Assembly: GCF_016921115.1 (NCBI RefSeq)
Contig: NZ_JAFFZS010000009.1
Coordinates: 124,001 to 188,000 of the forward strand
Direction of reading: 5' to 3'
Length of the DNA stretch: 64,000 nucleotides
Source of the DNA: Streptomyces actuosus
GTDB lineage: Bacteria; Actinomycetota; Actinomycetes; Streptomycetales; Streptomycetaceae
Positions 53,220 to 61,314 of this stretch are shown here, piece by piece (the stretch's first letter is position 1; each line of letters starts with the position of its first letter). The notes below the pieces were generated by a model. The model was not told where the DNA came from. It did not search any database and saw only the letters and a list, made by a program, of their open reading frames with translations. A program made the translations under genes and the position numbers.

Positions 53220-54689
53220 TCAGAAGAAGTCCGACCACGGCTGGTCCAGGATCTGCTTGACGCACAGCACCAGGAACAGCAGCCCGGCGAGGGCGAGCAT
53301 CGCGTTGCTGAGCGGTCCGTTGCGCCATCGGCGCGGTGTCCGGGCGGAGTTGAGCAGCCACATCAGGGTCCCGGCCAGAAAGGGCAGGAAGGCCGCGCCG
53401 AGCACGCCGTAGAGGATGACCAGGCGGAAGGGCCGGCCCTGGAAGAGGAGCACGACGGGTGGGAAGGTCAGCCACAGCAGGTAGGCCCTGAACGGCCAGG
53501 AGCGTTCGCGCCCGCCCGCGGCTGCCGTCCCGCCCTCCGATGCGCCGGGCCCGCCCCGTCCGGTGCGCCCCGGCCGCCCCGCACGCTCGGCATGCCCCGG
53601 TCGCCCCGGACGCTCGCCGTGTCCCGCGCGCTCCGTGTGTCCCGGCTTCCCGTCCCGCCCGTGCGGCTCGCCGTCCCCGCCGGGGGCGCCGCGGCGCGGG
53701 TAGCGGGTGACGAAGTCGGCGAACATCAGGCTGACCCCGTGCCAGACGCCGATGAGGGAGGTGAAGGACGTGGCGAAGAAGCCGATGAGGAAGAGCCTGG
53801 CCGTCGTTGTGCCGTACGCGTCCTCCAGGACGTCTCCCAGCTGGATCAGGCCCTTTCCTCCTCCGGCGAGGGCGATGTGCGCGGAGTGCAGCAGTTCGGC
53901 ACCCACGAGGAGCATCGCCACCACGAACACGCCGGTCGTGGCGTAGGCGACGCGGTTGTCCAGCCGCATGACCTTCATCCAGCCGGCGCCCGTCCAGCCC
54001 TTCGCGTTGACCCAGTAGCCGTAGGCGGCGAGGGTGACGGTCCCGCCGACGCCGCCGATCAGGCCGAGGGTGTTGAGGACGGAGTCCTTCTCGTCGGGCA
54101 GGACGGGCAGCAGCCCGGTGAGCGCCTCGCCGAGATGGGGGGAGACCCGGACGGCCAGGTGGACCGTCACCACGAACATGACGCCGACCAGCAGCGTCAT
54201 GACCTTCTCGAAGACGGCGTACTTGTTGAACCAGACGAACACCAGGCCGGTGAGCCCGCAGGCGATCCCCCACCACTTCAGGTCCATCACGCCGGGGAAC
54301 AGCGCCTGCAGCGGCAGGGCACTGGACGACATCGCCGCCGCACCGTAGACGAAGCCCCAGACGACGACGTAGACGGCGAAGAACCACGTGGTCCAGCGGC
54401 CCAGGCTCGCCCAGCCGTCGAAGAGGGTGCGGCCGGTGGACAGGTGCCAGCGGCCGGCCGCCTCGGCGAGGGAGATCTTCACCAGGCAGCCGACGACCGC
54501 GGCCCACAGGAGGGTGTAGCCGAAGGTGCTGCCGGCGATGAGCGTGGCGACGAGGTCGCCGGCGCCCACGCCGGTCGCGGCGACGACGACACCGGGACCG
54601 ATGTGCCGCCAACGCGCCCTGCGTAACGCGGAGTCGGATGCGGGTGCCGTGGCGCCTGCCGCTGTGGTGCTTCCCGTGGTGTCGGCCAT
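53220..54689 (-). CDS. Nramp-fold transporter lacking the DPGN motif
   Basis: A 489-aa membrane protein with 11 or so hydrophobic helices, starting GPGVVVAATGVGAGDLVATLIAGSTFGYTLLWAAVVGCLVKISLAEAAGRW in outline, an Nramp-type TM1-TM2. Canonical Mn/Fe Nramp proteins have DPGN in TM1; here the position reads GAGD, so the substrate may not be a divalent metal. A cytoplasmic loop at about 330-395 contains Gly-x-y repeats (GRPGHAERAGRPGRTGRGG) absent from most family members. Start ATG 54689. Confidence 0.85.
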   Translation of the reverse strand: MADTTGSTTAAGATAPASDSALRRARWRHIGPGVVVAATGVGAGDLVATLIAGSTFGYTLLWAAVVGCLVKISLAEAAGRWHLSTGRTLFDGWASLGRWTTWFFAVYVVVWGFVYGAAAMSSSALPLQALFPGVMDLKWWGIACGLTGLVFVWFNKYAVFEKVMTLLVGVMFVVTVHLAVRVSPHLGEALTGLLPVLPDEKDSVLNTLGLIGGVGGTVTLAAYGYWVNAKGWTGAGWMKVMRLDNRVAYATTGVFVVAMLLVGAELLHSAHIALAGGGKGLIQLGDVLEDAYGTTTARLFLIGFFATSFTSLIGVWHGVSLMFADFVTRYPRRGAPGGDGEPHGRDGKPGHTERAGHGERPGRPGHAERAGRPGRTGRGGPGASEGGTAAAGGRERSWPFRAYLLWLTFPPVVLLFQGRPFRLVILYGVLGAAFLPFLAGTLMWLLNSARTPRRWRNGPLSNAMLALAGLLFLVLCVKQILDQPWSDFF

Positions 54690-54849
54690 GCAGGTCAAGA
54701 AAGCGGACCGCCCGGGGCACCACAAGGGGGCATGCGGCGAACGCCACGAATGCCGCGAGGAGCAACTCGTGCGGACCATCCGGGCGGACGGGTTTCCGTT
54801 CGCCGAACCGGCGTCCACCACGCCGGTCGCCGGGCCCGTCCCGGTCCAC

Positions 54850-54925
54850 AGGGCCCCACCGGTACACGGGGCCCCACCGGTCCGCGGGGCCCCACCGGTC
54901 CGCGGGGCCCCACCGGTCCGCGGGG
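54850..54925. repeat. 18-bp tandem repeat
   Basis: GGGGCCCCACCGGTCCGC is present in four consecutive copies (the first with ACAC in place of CCGC) in the gap upstream of the Nramp-like gene. Read on the minus strand it would encode Gly-Pro-Arg-Gly-Pro-Val. A short open frame exists there but has no clear start site. Confidence 0.8.
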
Positions 54926-54973
54926 GCCGCGCCGCCGTGAGGGGCGCGGCCGTGCGGCCGACCGGAGGTGCGC

Positions 54974-55708
54974 TCAGTCGGTGCCCTCGGAACCCGTCGC
55001 CTTCCCGGCGCCGGCCGCTCGGTCGGCATCGGTGCCGGACGCGCTCTCGGTGCCGGTGCCGCCGTCGGCCGCGTTCCCGGTGTCCGCGTCGGCCGACTCG
55101 GTGCCGTCGGCCTCGGTGGCGGCCTCGTCCCCGGCACCGGTCGTGCCGTCGGCGGCGGCCTCGTCCTCGAAGTAGGCGTCGAGGACGGCGTCCAGCCGGC
55201 TCTCCCACTCGGGGAACTCCGACCGCGACTTGGCCTCGACCTCGATCGGGAACCAGCGGCGGTCGGGGGTGTGCACGGTGACGGTGAACCGCTTGCCGAA
55301 GCGGGCGGTCGCCGTCTCGATCGCGCCGATCTCGTCCCAGCGGAACTCGCACGCCTGGTCGTCGAGGGCGAGCGCCACGCCGTTCCGGTCGGCGACGATC
55401 CGCGCGCGGCGGTCGGCGGCCTCGAAGACCGGCCCGTCGGAGGCCTCGTCCCCGGAATCGGCGGTCGACCCGGCCGCGTCGTCGGCGGGCTCCCCGCCGC
55501 CGTCGTCGGACGGGCCCGACGGCTCCGCGGTCGCGGATTCCTCCGGTGCGGCGTCCTCGACGTCCTCGACGTCGGCGGCGTTCCCGGAGTCGTCCGGGGC
55601 CGCGGACGCGGGCGTGGTGAGCCCGGGGATGAAGGCCGGGTCGAATCCGGCGCCCGTGACGGGCTCGGCCTCAAGGGGCTGGCTGCTCGAACCTATGCGC
55701 TGCTCCAC
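54974..55708 (-). CDS. Acidic protein with a PH-like central domain
   Basis: About 244 aa from GTG 55708 (MEQRIGSSSQPLE). Two Asp/Glu/Ala/Gly/Ser-rich disordered segments flank a compact domain (about 100-180: RIVADRNGVALALDDQACEFRWDEIGAIETATARFGKRFTVTVHTPDRRWFPIEVEAKS in outline). No signal peptide. A CATACT hexamer 7-12 nt before the GTG and lack of a ribosome site suggest a leaderless transcript; the frame is open to 55744. Function unknown. Confidence 0.8.
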   Translation of the reverse strand: MEQRIGSSSQPLEAEPVTGAGFDPAFIPGLTTPASAAPDDSGNAADVEDVEDAAPEESATAEPSGPSDDGGGEPADDAAGSTADSGDEASDGPVFEAADRRARIVADRNGVALALDDQACEFRWDEIGAIETATARFGKRFTVTVHTPDRRWFPIEVEAKSRSEFPEWESRLDAVLDAYFEDEAAADGTTGAGDEAATEADGTESADADTGNAADGGTGTESASGTDADRAAGAGKATGSEGTD

Positions 55709-55746
55709 AGCGGGCAGTATGGTCGACGATCCTGTGCCGCACACAG

Positions 55747-56232
55747 TCAGCCCCCTACTTCGTTATAAGACTCCTCCAGCGAACGGTGCCCGGGGCGGGC
55801 TCGGTCCAGGACCGCGAGCGCGTCGATCGCGACGAGGAGTCCGGCCGGGAGGCCGACGTGGACGGTCGTGCGGGCAGCGGGCAGCGGGCAGCGGGCAGCG
55901 GGCGGCCGGGTGAGGTACTGGGCGTCGAAGCAGACGTCGTAGATGTCGTTCATCTCGGCGAAGTGGTCCGTGTCGGTGAGGTGGACGCGGATCATCATCA
56001 CGTCGTCCCAGCCGGCGCCGCCCTCTTCGAGGATCGCCTCGGCGTCGGCGAGGGTCTGCCGGGTCTGCTCGCGCAGGGTGGGACCGGCCGGCGTCGGGGG
56101 CCGGCACTGCTCGGCGGGAAGGAAGCCGACCTGTCCGGCGACCTGGAGGATGTCTCCCTTCCGCACGCTGCGCGAGAACCGGGCGGACGGAGTGGTGTGG
56201 GTCGCGGGGGTGAGCGCGGTCTTCTGCGTCAT
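55747..56232 (-). CDS. ridA: RidA family protein (reactive imine deaminase) with a repeat insertion
   Basis: A 161-aa RidA/YjgF protein. Family blocks: SVRKGDILQVAGQVGF, QTRQTLADAEAILEEGGAGWDDVMMIRVHLTD and HVGLPAGLLVAIDALAV with the Arg (in AARTTV) that binds the substrate carboxylate. It removes reactive enamine/imine intermediates made by PLP enzymes, fitting the PLP enzyme across the divergent promoter. Just before the key Arg there are seven extra residues (about 112-120) made by a GGGCAGC repeat. ATG 56232 overlaps the IclR stop (ATGA). Confidence 0.92.
   Translation of the reverse strand: MTQKTALTPATHTTPSARFSRSVRKGDILQVAGQVGFLPAEQCRPPTPAGPTLREQTRQTLADAEAILEEGGAGWDDVMMIRVHLTDTDHFAEMNDIYDVCFDAQYLTRPPAARCPLPAARTTVHVGLPAGLLVAIDALAVLDRARPGHRSLEESYNEVGG
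55872..55899. repeat. 7-bp tandem repeat inside ridA
   Basis: GGGCAGC is present in four perfect consecutive copies, plus a partial fifth (GGGC). Because seven is not a multiple of three, loss or gain of a single unit would frameshift ridA near its active site; three units equal the seven inserted residues. Confidence 0.9.
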
Positions 56233-56993
56233 GCCGTGGCTTTCTCGACCGGTGTTCTGCCGGAGTACTCGCCGCTGATCGCGTTTGCGGTGGAGCGCAC
56301 CAGTGGGAGCAGGGTGAGGAGTTCCTCCGCGGTGACGACGACGTTGGGGGCGGACACCGACATCGCGGCGGCCACCCGGCCGTCGGCGCCGCGGACGGGG
56401 GCGGCGACGCAGTTGACGGACTCCTCGTGGCCGCCGAGGTCGGCGGCCCAGCCCTGCTCCCGCACCGCCGCCAGCTCGTCGAGGAACGCGGAGGCATGAG
56501 GGGTCGAACGGGGCGTGTAGGGGGGATAGTCGAGCTTCTCCGCGACGGCGCGGCGCTCGGGCTCGGGCAGGTCGGCGAGGAGCACCTTGGCCACGGCGGC
56601 GACCGTGACGGCCACCGGCCGGCCGATCCGCGAGTACATGCGGACCGGGTAGCGGCTGTCCACCTTGTCGATGTAGAGGACCTCGTCCTCCTCGTGGACG
56701 GCGAGGTGGACGGTGTGGCCGCACTGCTGGTTGAGGCGTACGAGGTGCGGGTGGGCGATCTCGCGGATGTCGAGGCTCTCCATCGCCTCCTGGGCGAGGG
56801 CGAACAGCCGGGCGCCGAGGCGGTAGCGCTGGTCGGACTGGCGGTAGACGAGGCCGTGTTCGAGGAGGGTGCGCAGCAGGCGCAGCGCCGTGGACTTGTG
56901 GACGCCGAGGCGGTCGGCGACCTGCCCGAGGTCGGCGGGGCCCTCGGCGAGCAGCGGCAGGATGCTCAGGGCGCGGTCGACGGTCTGGCTCAT
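56229..56993 (-). CDS. IclR family transcriptional regulator
   Basis: A 254-aa regulator. N-terminal winged HTH (VDRALSILPLLAEGPADLGQVADRLGVHKSTALRLLRTLLEHGLV) and C-terminal IclR effector domain (GHTVHLAVHEEDEVLYIDKV; GHEESVNCVAAPVRGADGRVAAAMSVSAP). Its stop overlaps the ridA start and its own ATG overlaps the kinase stop (ATGA on both sides), so kinase, iclR and ridA are one operon. It likely controls the divergent D-amino-acid genes through the palindrome at 58341. Confidence 0.94.
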   Translation of the reverse strand: MSQTVDRALSILPLLAEGPADLGQVADRLGVHKSTALRLLRTLLEHGLVYRQSDQRYRLGARLFALAQEAMESLDIREIAHPHLVRLNQQCGHTVHLAVHEEDEVLYIDKVDSRYPVRMYSRIGRPVAVTVAAVAKVLLADLPEPERRAVAEKLDYPPYTPRSTPHASAFLDELAAVREQGWAADLGGHEESVNCVAAPVRGADGRVAAAMSVSAPNVVVTAEELLTLLPLVRSTANAISGEYSGRTPVEKATA

Positions 56994-58240
56994 GGGGTGC
57001 GTGCCTCCTCCTGGGGTCCCGGGTCGTGCGTCCAGCCGGGGCCGAGTCGCAGTGTCCCCCACGCGGTGTCGTCGAGCGCTGCGAGGCGATCGGCACGGTC
57101 ACGGGCGGGCGGTGCGGCGAGGTCGCCGGGGGCGGTGAGGGCGGCGGCGGCCCAGAGATGGCCGTGGCGGAGCCGCTGCCGCGGGGGCAGGCCGCGCAGG
57201 GCCGCCGAGAGGAAACCGGCGGCGAAGGCGTCCCCGGCGCCGGCGGCCGCGACGACCCGGACGTGCGGTGGCCGTTCCGGAGTGGTCTCCGCAGTGGCCT
57301 CCGCAGTGGCGGTGCCGTCGGCGTCCGCCGCCGTGCCGGGGTGCCGGTCGAACGCGATCGCGCCGCCTCTGCCCAGTTTGACGACCACGGTCCGCGGTTG
57401 CGGGAGGGCCTCGGCCACGGCGCGGCTTCCGTGCAGGCCCCAGGCGGCGCCGGCCTCGTCGGCGCCCACGAAGACGATGTCCGCCGCACGCGCCAGTTCC
57501 AGCAGTACGCGCGCCCCGTCGCCCTCGCGCCACAGCTCGGGCCGGTGGTTGACGTCGAAGGACACCAGGGGGCGTCCCGGCCGGGGCCGCGTCAGGTCGC
57601 GCAGCAGTTCCAGGCACGGTGCCGACAGGGCCGCCGTGATGCCCGTCAGGTGCAGGATCCGGGTGGACCGGACCGCCGTGGCGTCGACGGTGCGGGAGCT
57701 CATCGCGGAGGCGGCCGAACCGGCGCGGTAGTAGGCGACCTCGTGGGCGGCGGTGCCCCGTTCCCCCGCTGTCCGGAAGTAGACGCCGGTGGGGCGCCGG
57801 GCGTCCCGTGGGACGGCGGTGACGTCGACGCCGTGGGCGGCGATCGTGTCGAGGAGGTGGTCGCCGAAGCCGTCCGCGCCCACGCGGCTGACCCATCGCA
57901 CCGTGTGCCCGGCGGCGGCCAGCATGCACGCCACGTTGGACTCGGCGCCGCCGACGGCCCGTTCGAAGGACGGCACGTCGGCGAGGCGGCCGGGGCGGGT
58001 GGGCAGGAACGTGACCATGGACTCGCCGAGCGCGACGACGTCGGCGACTTCGGCCACCACTCCGGCCGCGGCCGGAGCTGCGGCTGAAGTCGGGGAGCCG
58101 CCCGGCTCGGGGGGACCTCCCGGGTCGCCCGACCCGCCGGAGGCGCCCGCGCCGCCGCGGACGTCGCCGCCGCCGTCTTCGCGGCGGACGTGTTCGGCGC
58201 CGTCCGTGTCGGGGGTCCGGTGGGCCCCGGTGCCGGTCAC
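56990..58240 (-). CDS. PfkB family carbohydrate kinase (KDG kinase-like)
   Basis: A 416-aa kinase. After a ~65-residue Gly/Ala/Pro-rich N-terminal tail: VVALGESMVTFLPTRPGRLADVPSFERAVGGAESNVACMLAAAGH in outline (substrate loop), the mid-domain and the PfkB signature AAAGAGDAFAAGFLSA with catalytic Asp. Most similar to 2-keto-3-deoxygluconate kinases. GTG 58240 has GAGGAG about 11 nt upstream; later starts would trim the tail. Role beside D-amino-acid genes is unclear. Confidence 0.9.
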   Translation of the reverse strand: MTGTGAHRTPDTDGAEHVRREDGGGDVRGGAGASGGSGDPGGPPEPGGSPTSAAAPAAAGVVAEVADVVALGESMVTFLPTRPGRLADVPSFERAVGGAESNVACMLAAAGHTVRWVSRVGADGFGDHLLDTIAAHGVDVTAVPRDARRPTGVYFRTAGERGTAAHEVAYYRAGSAASAMSSRTVDATAVRSTRILHLTGITAALSAPCLELLRDLTRPRPGRPLVSFDVNHRPELWREGDGARVLLELARAADIVFVGADEAGAAWGLHGSRAVAEALPQPRTVVVKLGRGGAIAFDRHPGTAADADGTATAEATAETTPERPPHVRVVAAAGAGDAFAAGFLSAALRGLPPRQRLRHGHLWAAAALTAPGDLAAPPARDRADRLAALDDTAWGTLRLGPGWTHDPGPQEEARTP

Positions 58241-58329
58241 GATCGTCGTGGCTCCTCGGTGGGGATGCGGGCGGTGGGGGCCGCGTTGACCCCGCGTCGG
58301 CCGAGATGTTAGACAGCGCTGAGCGTGAT

Positions 58330-58358
58330 ACGCAACGCCTGTTGCACAGAGTGCAACG
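58330..58358. promoter_or_regulatory. IclR-type operator in the divergent promoter region
   Basis: GTTGCAC-AGA-GTGCAAC (58341-58357) is a perfect palindrome with 7-bp arms, and an overlapping GCAAC-GCCT-GTTGC dyad precedes it. It lies 23 bp before the deaminase start and about 100 bp from the kinase start, where an IclR regulator would control both directions. Confidence 0.7.
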
Positions 58359-58379
58359 GGCCTGATCTGGGAGGCTCTT

Positions 58380-59669
58380 ATGGCAGCCGACGGTCCCTCG
58401 GACGCCCTGGCACGGCTCGCGGACGAGCGGGTCGACCACCGGTTCAAGGGCCTGCCCCCGGACGCCGACGGCCTCACCGTGGGCGAGCTGGCCGCCCAGC
58501 GCCGCAACCTGTTCACCGGCGGCTTCACCACGCCGGTGCTCGCCCTGTCGGCGGAACGCCTGGAGCACAACCTGCGGCTGATGGAGACGTACACCGAACG
58601 GCACGGCCTCGCCTTCGCGCCGCACGGCAAGACATCGATGGCCCCGCAGCTCTTCCGGCGTCAGATCGACCGGGGGGCGTGGGGCATCACGCTCGCGGTG
58701 CCGCACCAGGTGCGTGTCGCGCGGGCCTTCGGCATCAGGAGGATCTTCCTCGCCAACGAGGTCGTCGACGGGCCGGCGCTGCGCTGGATGTCCGCCGAGC
58801 TCGACGCCGACCCCGAGGTCCGGATCGTCTGCTACGTCGACTCCGTGCGCGGTGTGGAGCAGATGGACGCCGCGCTCGCCGGTGCCGCCCGGCCCCTCGA
58901 CGTCGTCGTGGAGCTCGCCGCCGGCGACGAGGCACGCACCGGGGTGCGGACCGAGAAGGAGGCGATGGAGGTGGCCGACGCCGTCGCCCGCACCCGCACC
59001 CTGCGGCTCGTCGGGGTGGCGGGGTACGAGGGGGAGGTCCCGCAGGCCACCCCGGAGCGGGTACGGGCCTGGCTGCGGCGGCTCGTCGCGCTCGCCGCCG
59101 CCCTCGACGGGTCCGGCCGGTTCGCCGGGGCAGAGGTCGGGGAGATCATTGTCAGTGCGGGCGGCAGCGCCTGGTTCGACACGGTCGCCGAGGTGTTCGC
59201 CGAGCTGCCGGAGCTGTCCCGGCCGGTGCTGAAGCTGCTGCGCTCCGGTGCCTACGTCTCGCACGACGACGGCCACTACCGTCGGCTCACCCCGTTCAAC
59301 CGGATCCCCGAGGAGGGCGCGCTGGAGCCCGCGTTCCGGCTGTGGGCGCAGGTCGTCTCGCGGCCGTCGGCCACCCAGGCGTTCGTCAACGCGGGCAAGC
59401 GGGACGCCGCCCACGACCTGGACCTGCCCACCGCGCAGGTGGTGCGGCCCCTGGACGGCACCGGCGAGCGCCCCGCCACCGGTGTCGCGGTGACCGCCCT
59501 GTCCGACCAGCACGCCTGGCTGCGCACCGAGCCCGGCGCCGGTCCGGAGGTCGGCGACTGGGTGGGGCTCGGGCTGTCCCACCCGTGCACGTCCTTCGAC
59601 AAGTGGCCGCTCATCCCGGTCGCCGAGGCCGACGGCACCGTCGTCGACTACGTCCGCACGTTCTTCTAG
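58380..59669 (+). CDS. DSD1/D-threonine aldolase-type PLP enzyme (amino acid deaminase)
   Basis: A 429-aa fold-type III PLP enzyme. The alanine-racemase-like barrel has the PLP lysine in FAPHGKTSMAPQ; the C-terminal D-serine-dehydratase-like domain ends with LSHPCTSFDKW, whose His and Cys bind the metal ion. Family members dehydrate D-serine or D-threo-hydroxyaspartate, or cleave D-threonine. The enamine product would suit the nearby RidA. Ten bp separate it from the aminoacylase gene (GAGG-type site at 58370 upstream of the ATG). Confidence 0.92.
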   Translation: MAADGPSDALARLADERVDHRFKGLPPDADGLTVGELAAQRRNLFTGGFTTPVLALSAERLEHNLRLMETYTERHGLAFAPHGKTSMAPQLFRRQIDRGAWGITLAVPHQVRVARAFGIRRIFLANEVVDGPALRWMSAELDADPEVRIVCYVDSVRGVEQMDAALAGAARPLDVVVELAAGDEARTGVRTEKEAMEVADAVARTRTLRLVGVAGYEGEVPQATPERVRAWLRRLVALAAALDGSGRFAGAEVGEIIVSAGGSAWFDTVAEVFAELPELSRPVLKLLRSGAYVSHDDGHYRRLTPFNRIPEEGALEPAFRLWAQVVSRPSATQAFVNAGKRDAAHDLDLPTAQVVRPLDGTGERPATGVAVTALSDQHAWLRTEPGAGPEVGDWVGLGLSHPCTSFDKWPLIPVAEADGTVVDYVRTFF

Positions 59670-59678
59670 GGGGCCGTG

Positions 59679-61307
59679 ATGGACGACCTCGTCATCCGGG
59701 ACGCCGACGTCGTCGACGGCAGCGGGGAACCGTCGTACCGGGCGGACGTCGTCGTCGACGGCGGGCGGATCGTGTCGGTCGTCAAGGAGGCCGCCGCCTC
59801 GGGCTGCCTGCGGCCGAGGGCCGCGCGGGAGCTGGACGCCGAGGGACTGGTCCTCTCCCCCGGTTTCATCGACATGCACGCGCACAGCGACCTGGCCCTG
59901 CTCGCCGACCCCGACCACAGCGCCAAGGCCGCGCAGGGCGTGACGCTGGAGGTCCTCGGCCAGGACGGGCTGTCGTACGCCCCGGTCGACGACCGCACCC
60001 GGGAGGAGGTGCGCCGGGCGATCACCGGCTGGAACGGACCCGGCGACGACGTCGACCCGGACTGGCGGTCGGTCGGCGAGTACCTCGACCGGCTGGACCA
60101 CGGCTTCGGCGGGCGGGGCATCGCCGTCAACGCCGCCTGTCTCGTGCCCCAGGGCACGGTGCGGGCCCTCGTCGTCGGCTGGGAGGACCGGAGGGCCACC
60201 GCCGGCGAGCTGGACCGGATGCGGGAGCTGGTCGCCGAGGGGCTGGAGCAGGGTGCGATGGGCCTGTCCTCCGGACTCACCTACACCCCGGGGATGTACG
60301 CCGACGACGCCGAACTCACCGAGTTGTGCCGGGTGGTGGCACGGTACGACGGCTACTACTGCCCCCACCACCGCTCCTACGGCGCCGGCGCGCTCCAGGC
60401 GTACGCGGACGTGGTCGAGCTGACCCGGACGGCCGGCTGCGCCCTCCATCTGGCGCACGCCACCTTGAACTTCGGCGTGAACAGGGGCCGGGCACCCGAG
60501 CTGCTGGCCCTCCTGGACGACGCCCTCGACGCGGGCGCCGACATCACTCTCGACACCTACCCCTACACGCCCGGCTGCACGACGCTCGCGGCCCTGCTGC
60601 CGAGTTGGGCGGGCGAGGGCGGGCCGGAGGCGGTCCTCGCCCGGCTCGCCGACGAGGGGACGGCCGAACGGATCCGGTACGACCTGGAGGTCACGGGGGC
60701 GGACGGCTGCCACGGCGTGCCCGTGGAGTGGGACACCATCGAGGTCTCCGGCGTGGCCGACCCCGCCCTGGCCGCGTACACGGGCCGTACGGTGGCGGAG
60801 TCGGCCCGCCGCGCCGGCGAGAAACCGTGGGGTGTCGCCCGCCGGCTGCTTCTTCGGGACCGGCTCGGCACGACGGTGCTGCAGCACGTCGGCCACGAGG
60901 AGAACGTCCGGGCGATCATGCGGCACCGGGTCCACACCGGCGGTTCGGACGGCATCCTCCGGGGCAGCAGGCCGCATCCGCGGGCCTACGGCACCTTCCC
61001 TCACTATCTCGGCCACTACGTGCGGGAGTCGGGCGTGCTGTCGCTGGAGGAGTGCGTCGCCCACCTCACCGCCCGGCCGGCGGCCCGGCTGCGGCTGCCG
61101 GACCGGGGGCGGATCCGCGAGGGCCACCGCGCCGACCTGGTGCTGTTCGATCCGGTGACGGTGGCGGCGGGGTCGACCTACGACAACCCCCGCACGCTGC
61201 CGACCGGCATCCCCCACGTGCTGGTGGACGGGCGGTTCGTGATCGAGGACGGGCGGCGCACGGACGTGCTGGCGGGGCGGGCGGTCCGCAGGACCCCCGC
61301 CCCGTGA
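59679..61307 (+). CDS. D-aminoacylase-type amidohydrolase
   Basis: A 542-aa metal-dependent amidohydrolase. [14 protein letters not shown] supplies the HxH pair, CPHHRSYG and LAHATLNFG further ligands, and [25 protein letters not shown] the catalytic Asp block of N-acyl-D-amino-acid deacylases. The Cys ligand of the characterised D-aminoacylase (N-C-G) is replaced by Q-D-G here. It probably releases D-amino acids or processes D-amino-acid-containing peptides for the PLP enzyme upstream. ATG 59679 is preferred (AGGGGG five nt upstream); GTG 59676 adds one residue. Confidence 0.92.
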   Translation: MDDLVIRDADVVDGSGEPSYRADVVVDGGRIVSVVKEAAASGCLRPRAARELDAEGLVLSPGFIDMHAHSDLALLADPDHSAKAAQGVTLEVLGQDGLSYAPVDDRTREEVRRAITGWNGPGDDVDPDWRSVGEYLDRLDHGFGGRGIAVNAACLVPQGTVRALVVGWEDRRATAGELDRMRELVAEGLEQGAMGLSSGLTYTPGMYADDAELTELCRVVARYDGYYCPHHRSYGAGALQAYADVVELTRTAGCALHLAHATLNFGVNRGRAPELLALLDDALDAGADITLDTYPYTPGCTTLAALLPSWAGEGGPEAVLARLADEGTAERIRYDLEVTGADGCHGVPVEWDTIEVSGVADPALAAYTGRTVAESARRAGEKPWGVARRLLLRDRLGTTVLQHVGHEENVRAIMRHRVHTGGSDGILRGSRPHPRAYGTFPHYLGHYVRESGVLSLEECVAHLTARPAARLRLPDRGRIREGHRADLVLFDPVTVAAGSTYDNPRTLPTGIPHVLVDGRFVIEDGRRTDVLAGRAVRRTPAP

Positions 61308-61314
61308 CGGCGCG

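Noticed and set aside
53200..53221. Hairpin GAGCCG/CGGCTC as a convergent terminator
   Set aside because: Only six base pairs with a 10-nt loop, too weak to call.
54695..54913. Small minus-strand collagen-like gene (GPRGPV repeats)
   Set aside because: It consists mostly of the 18-bp tandem repeat translated in one frame, with no ribosome site and no second feature.
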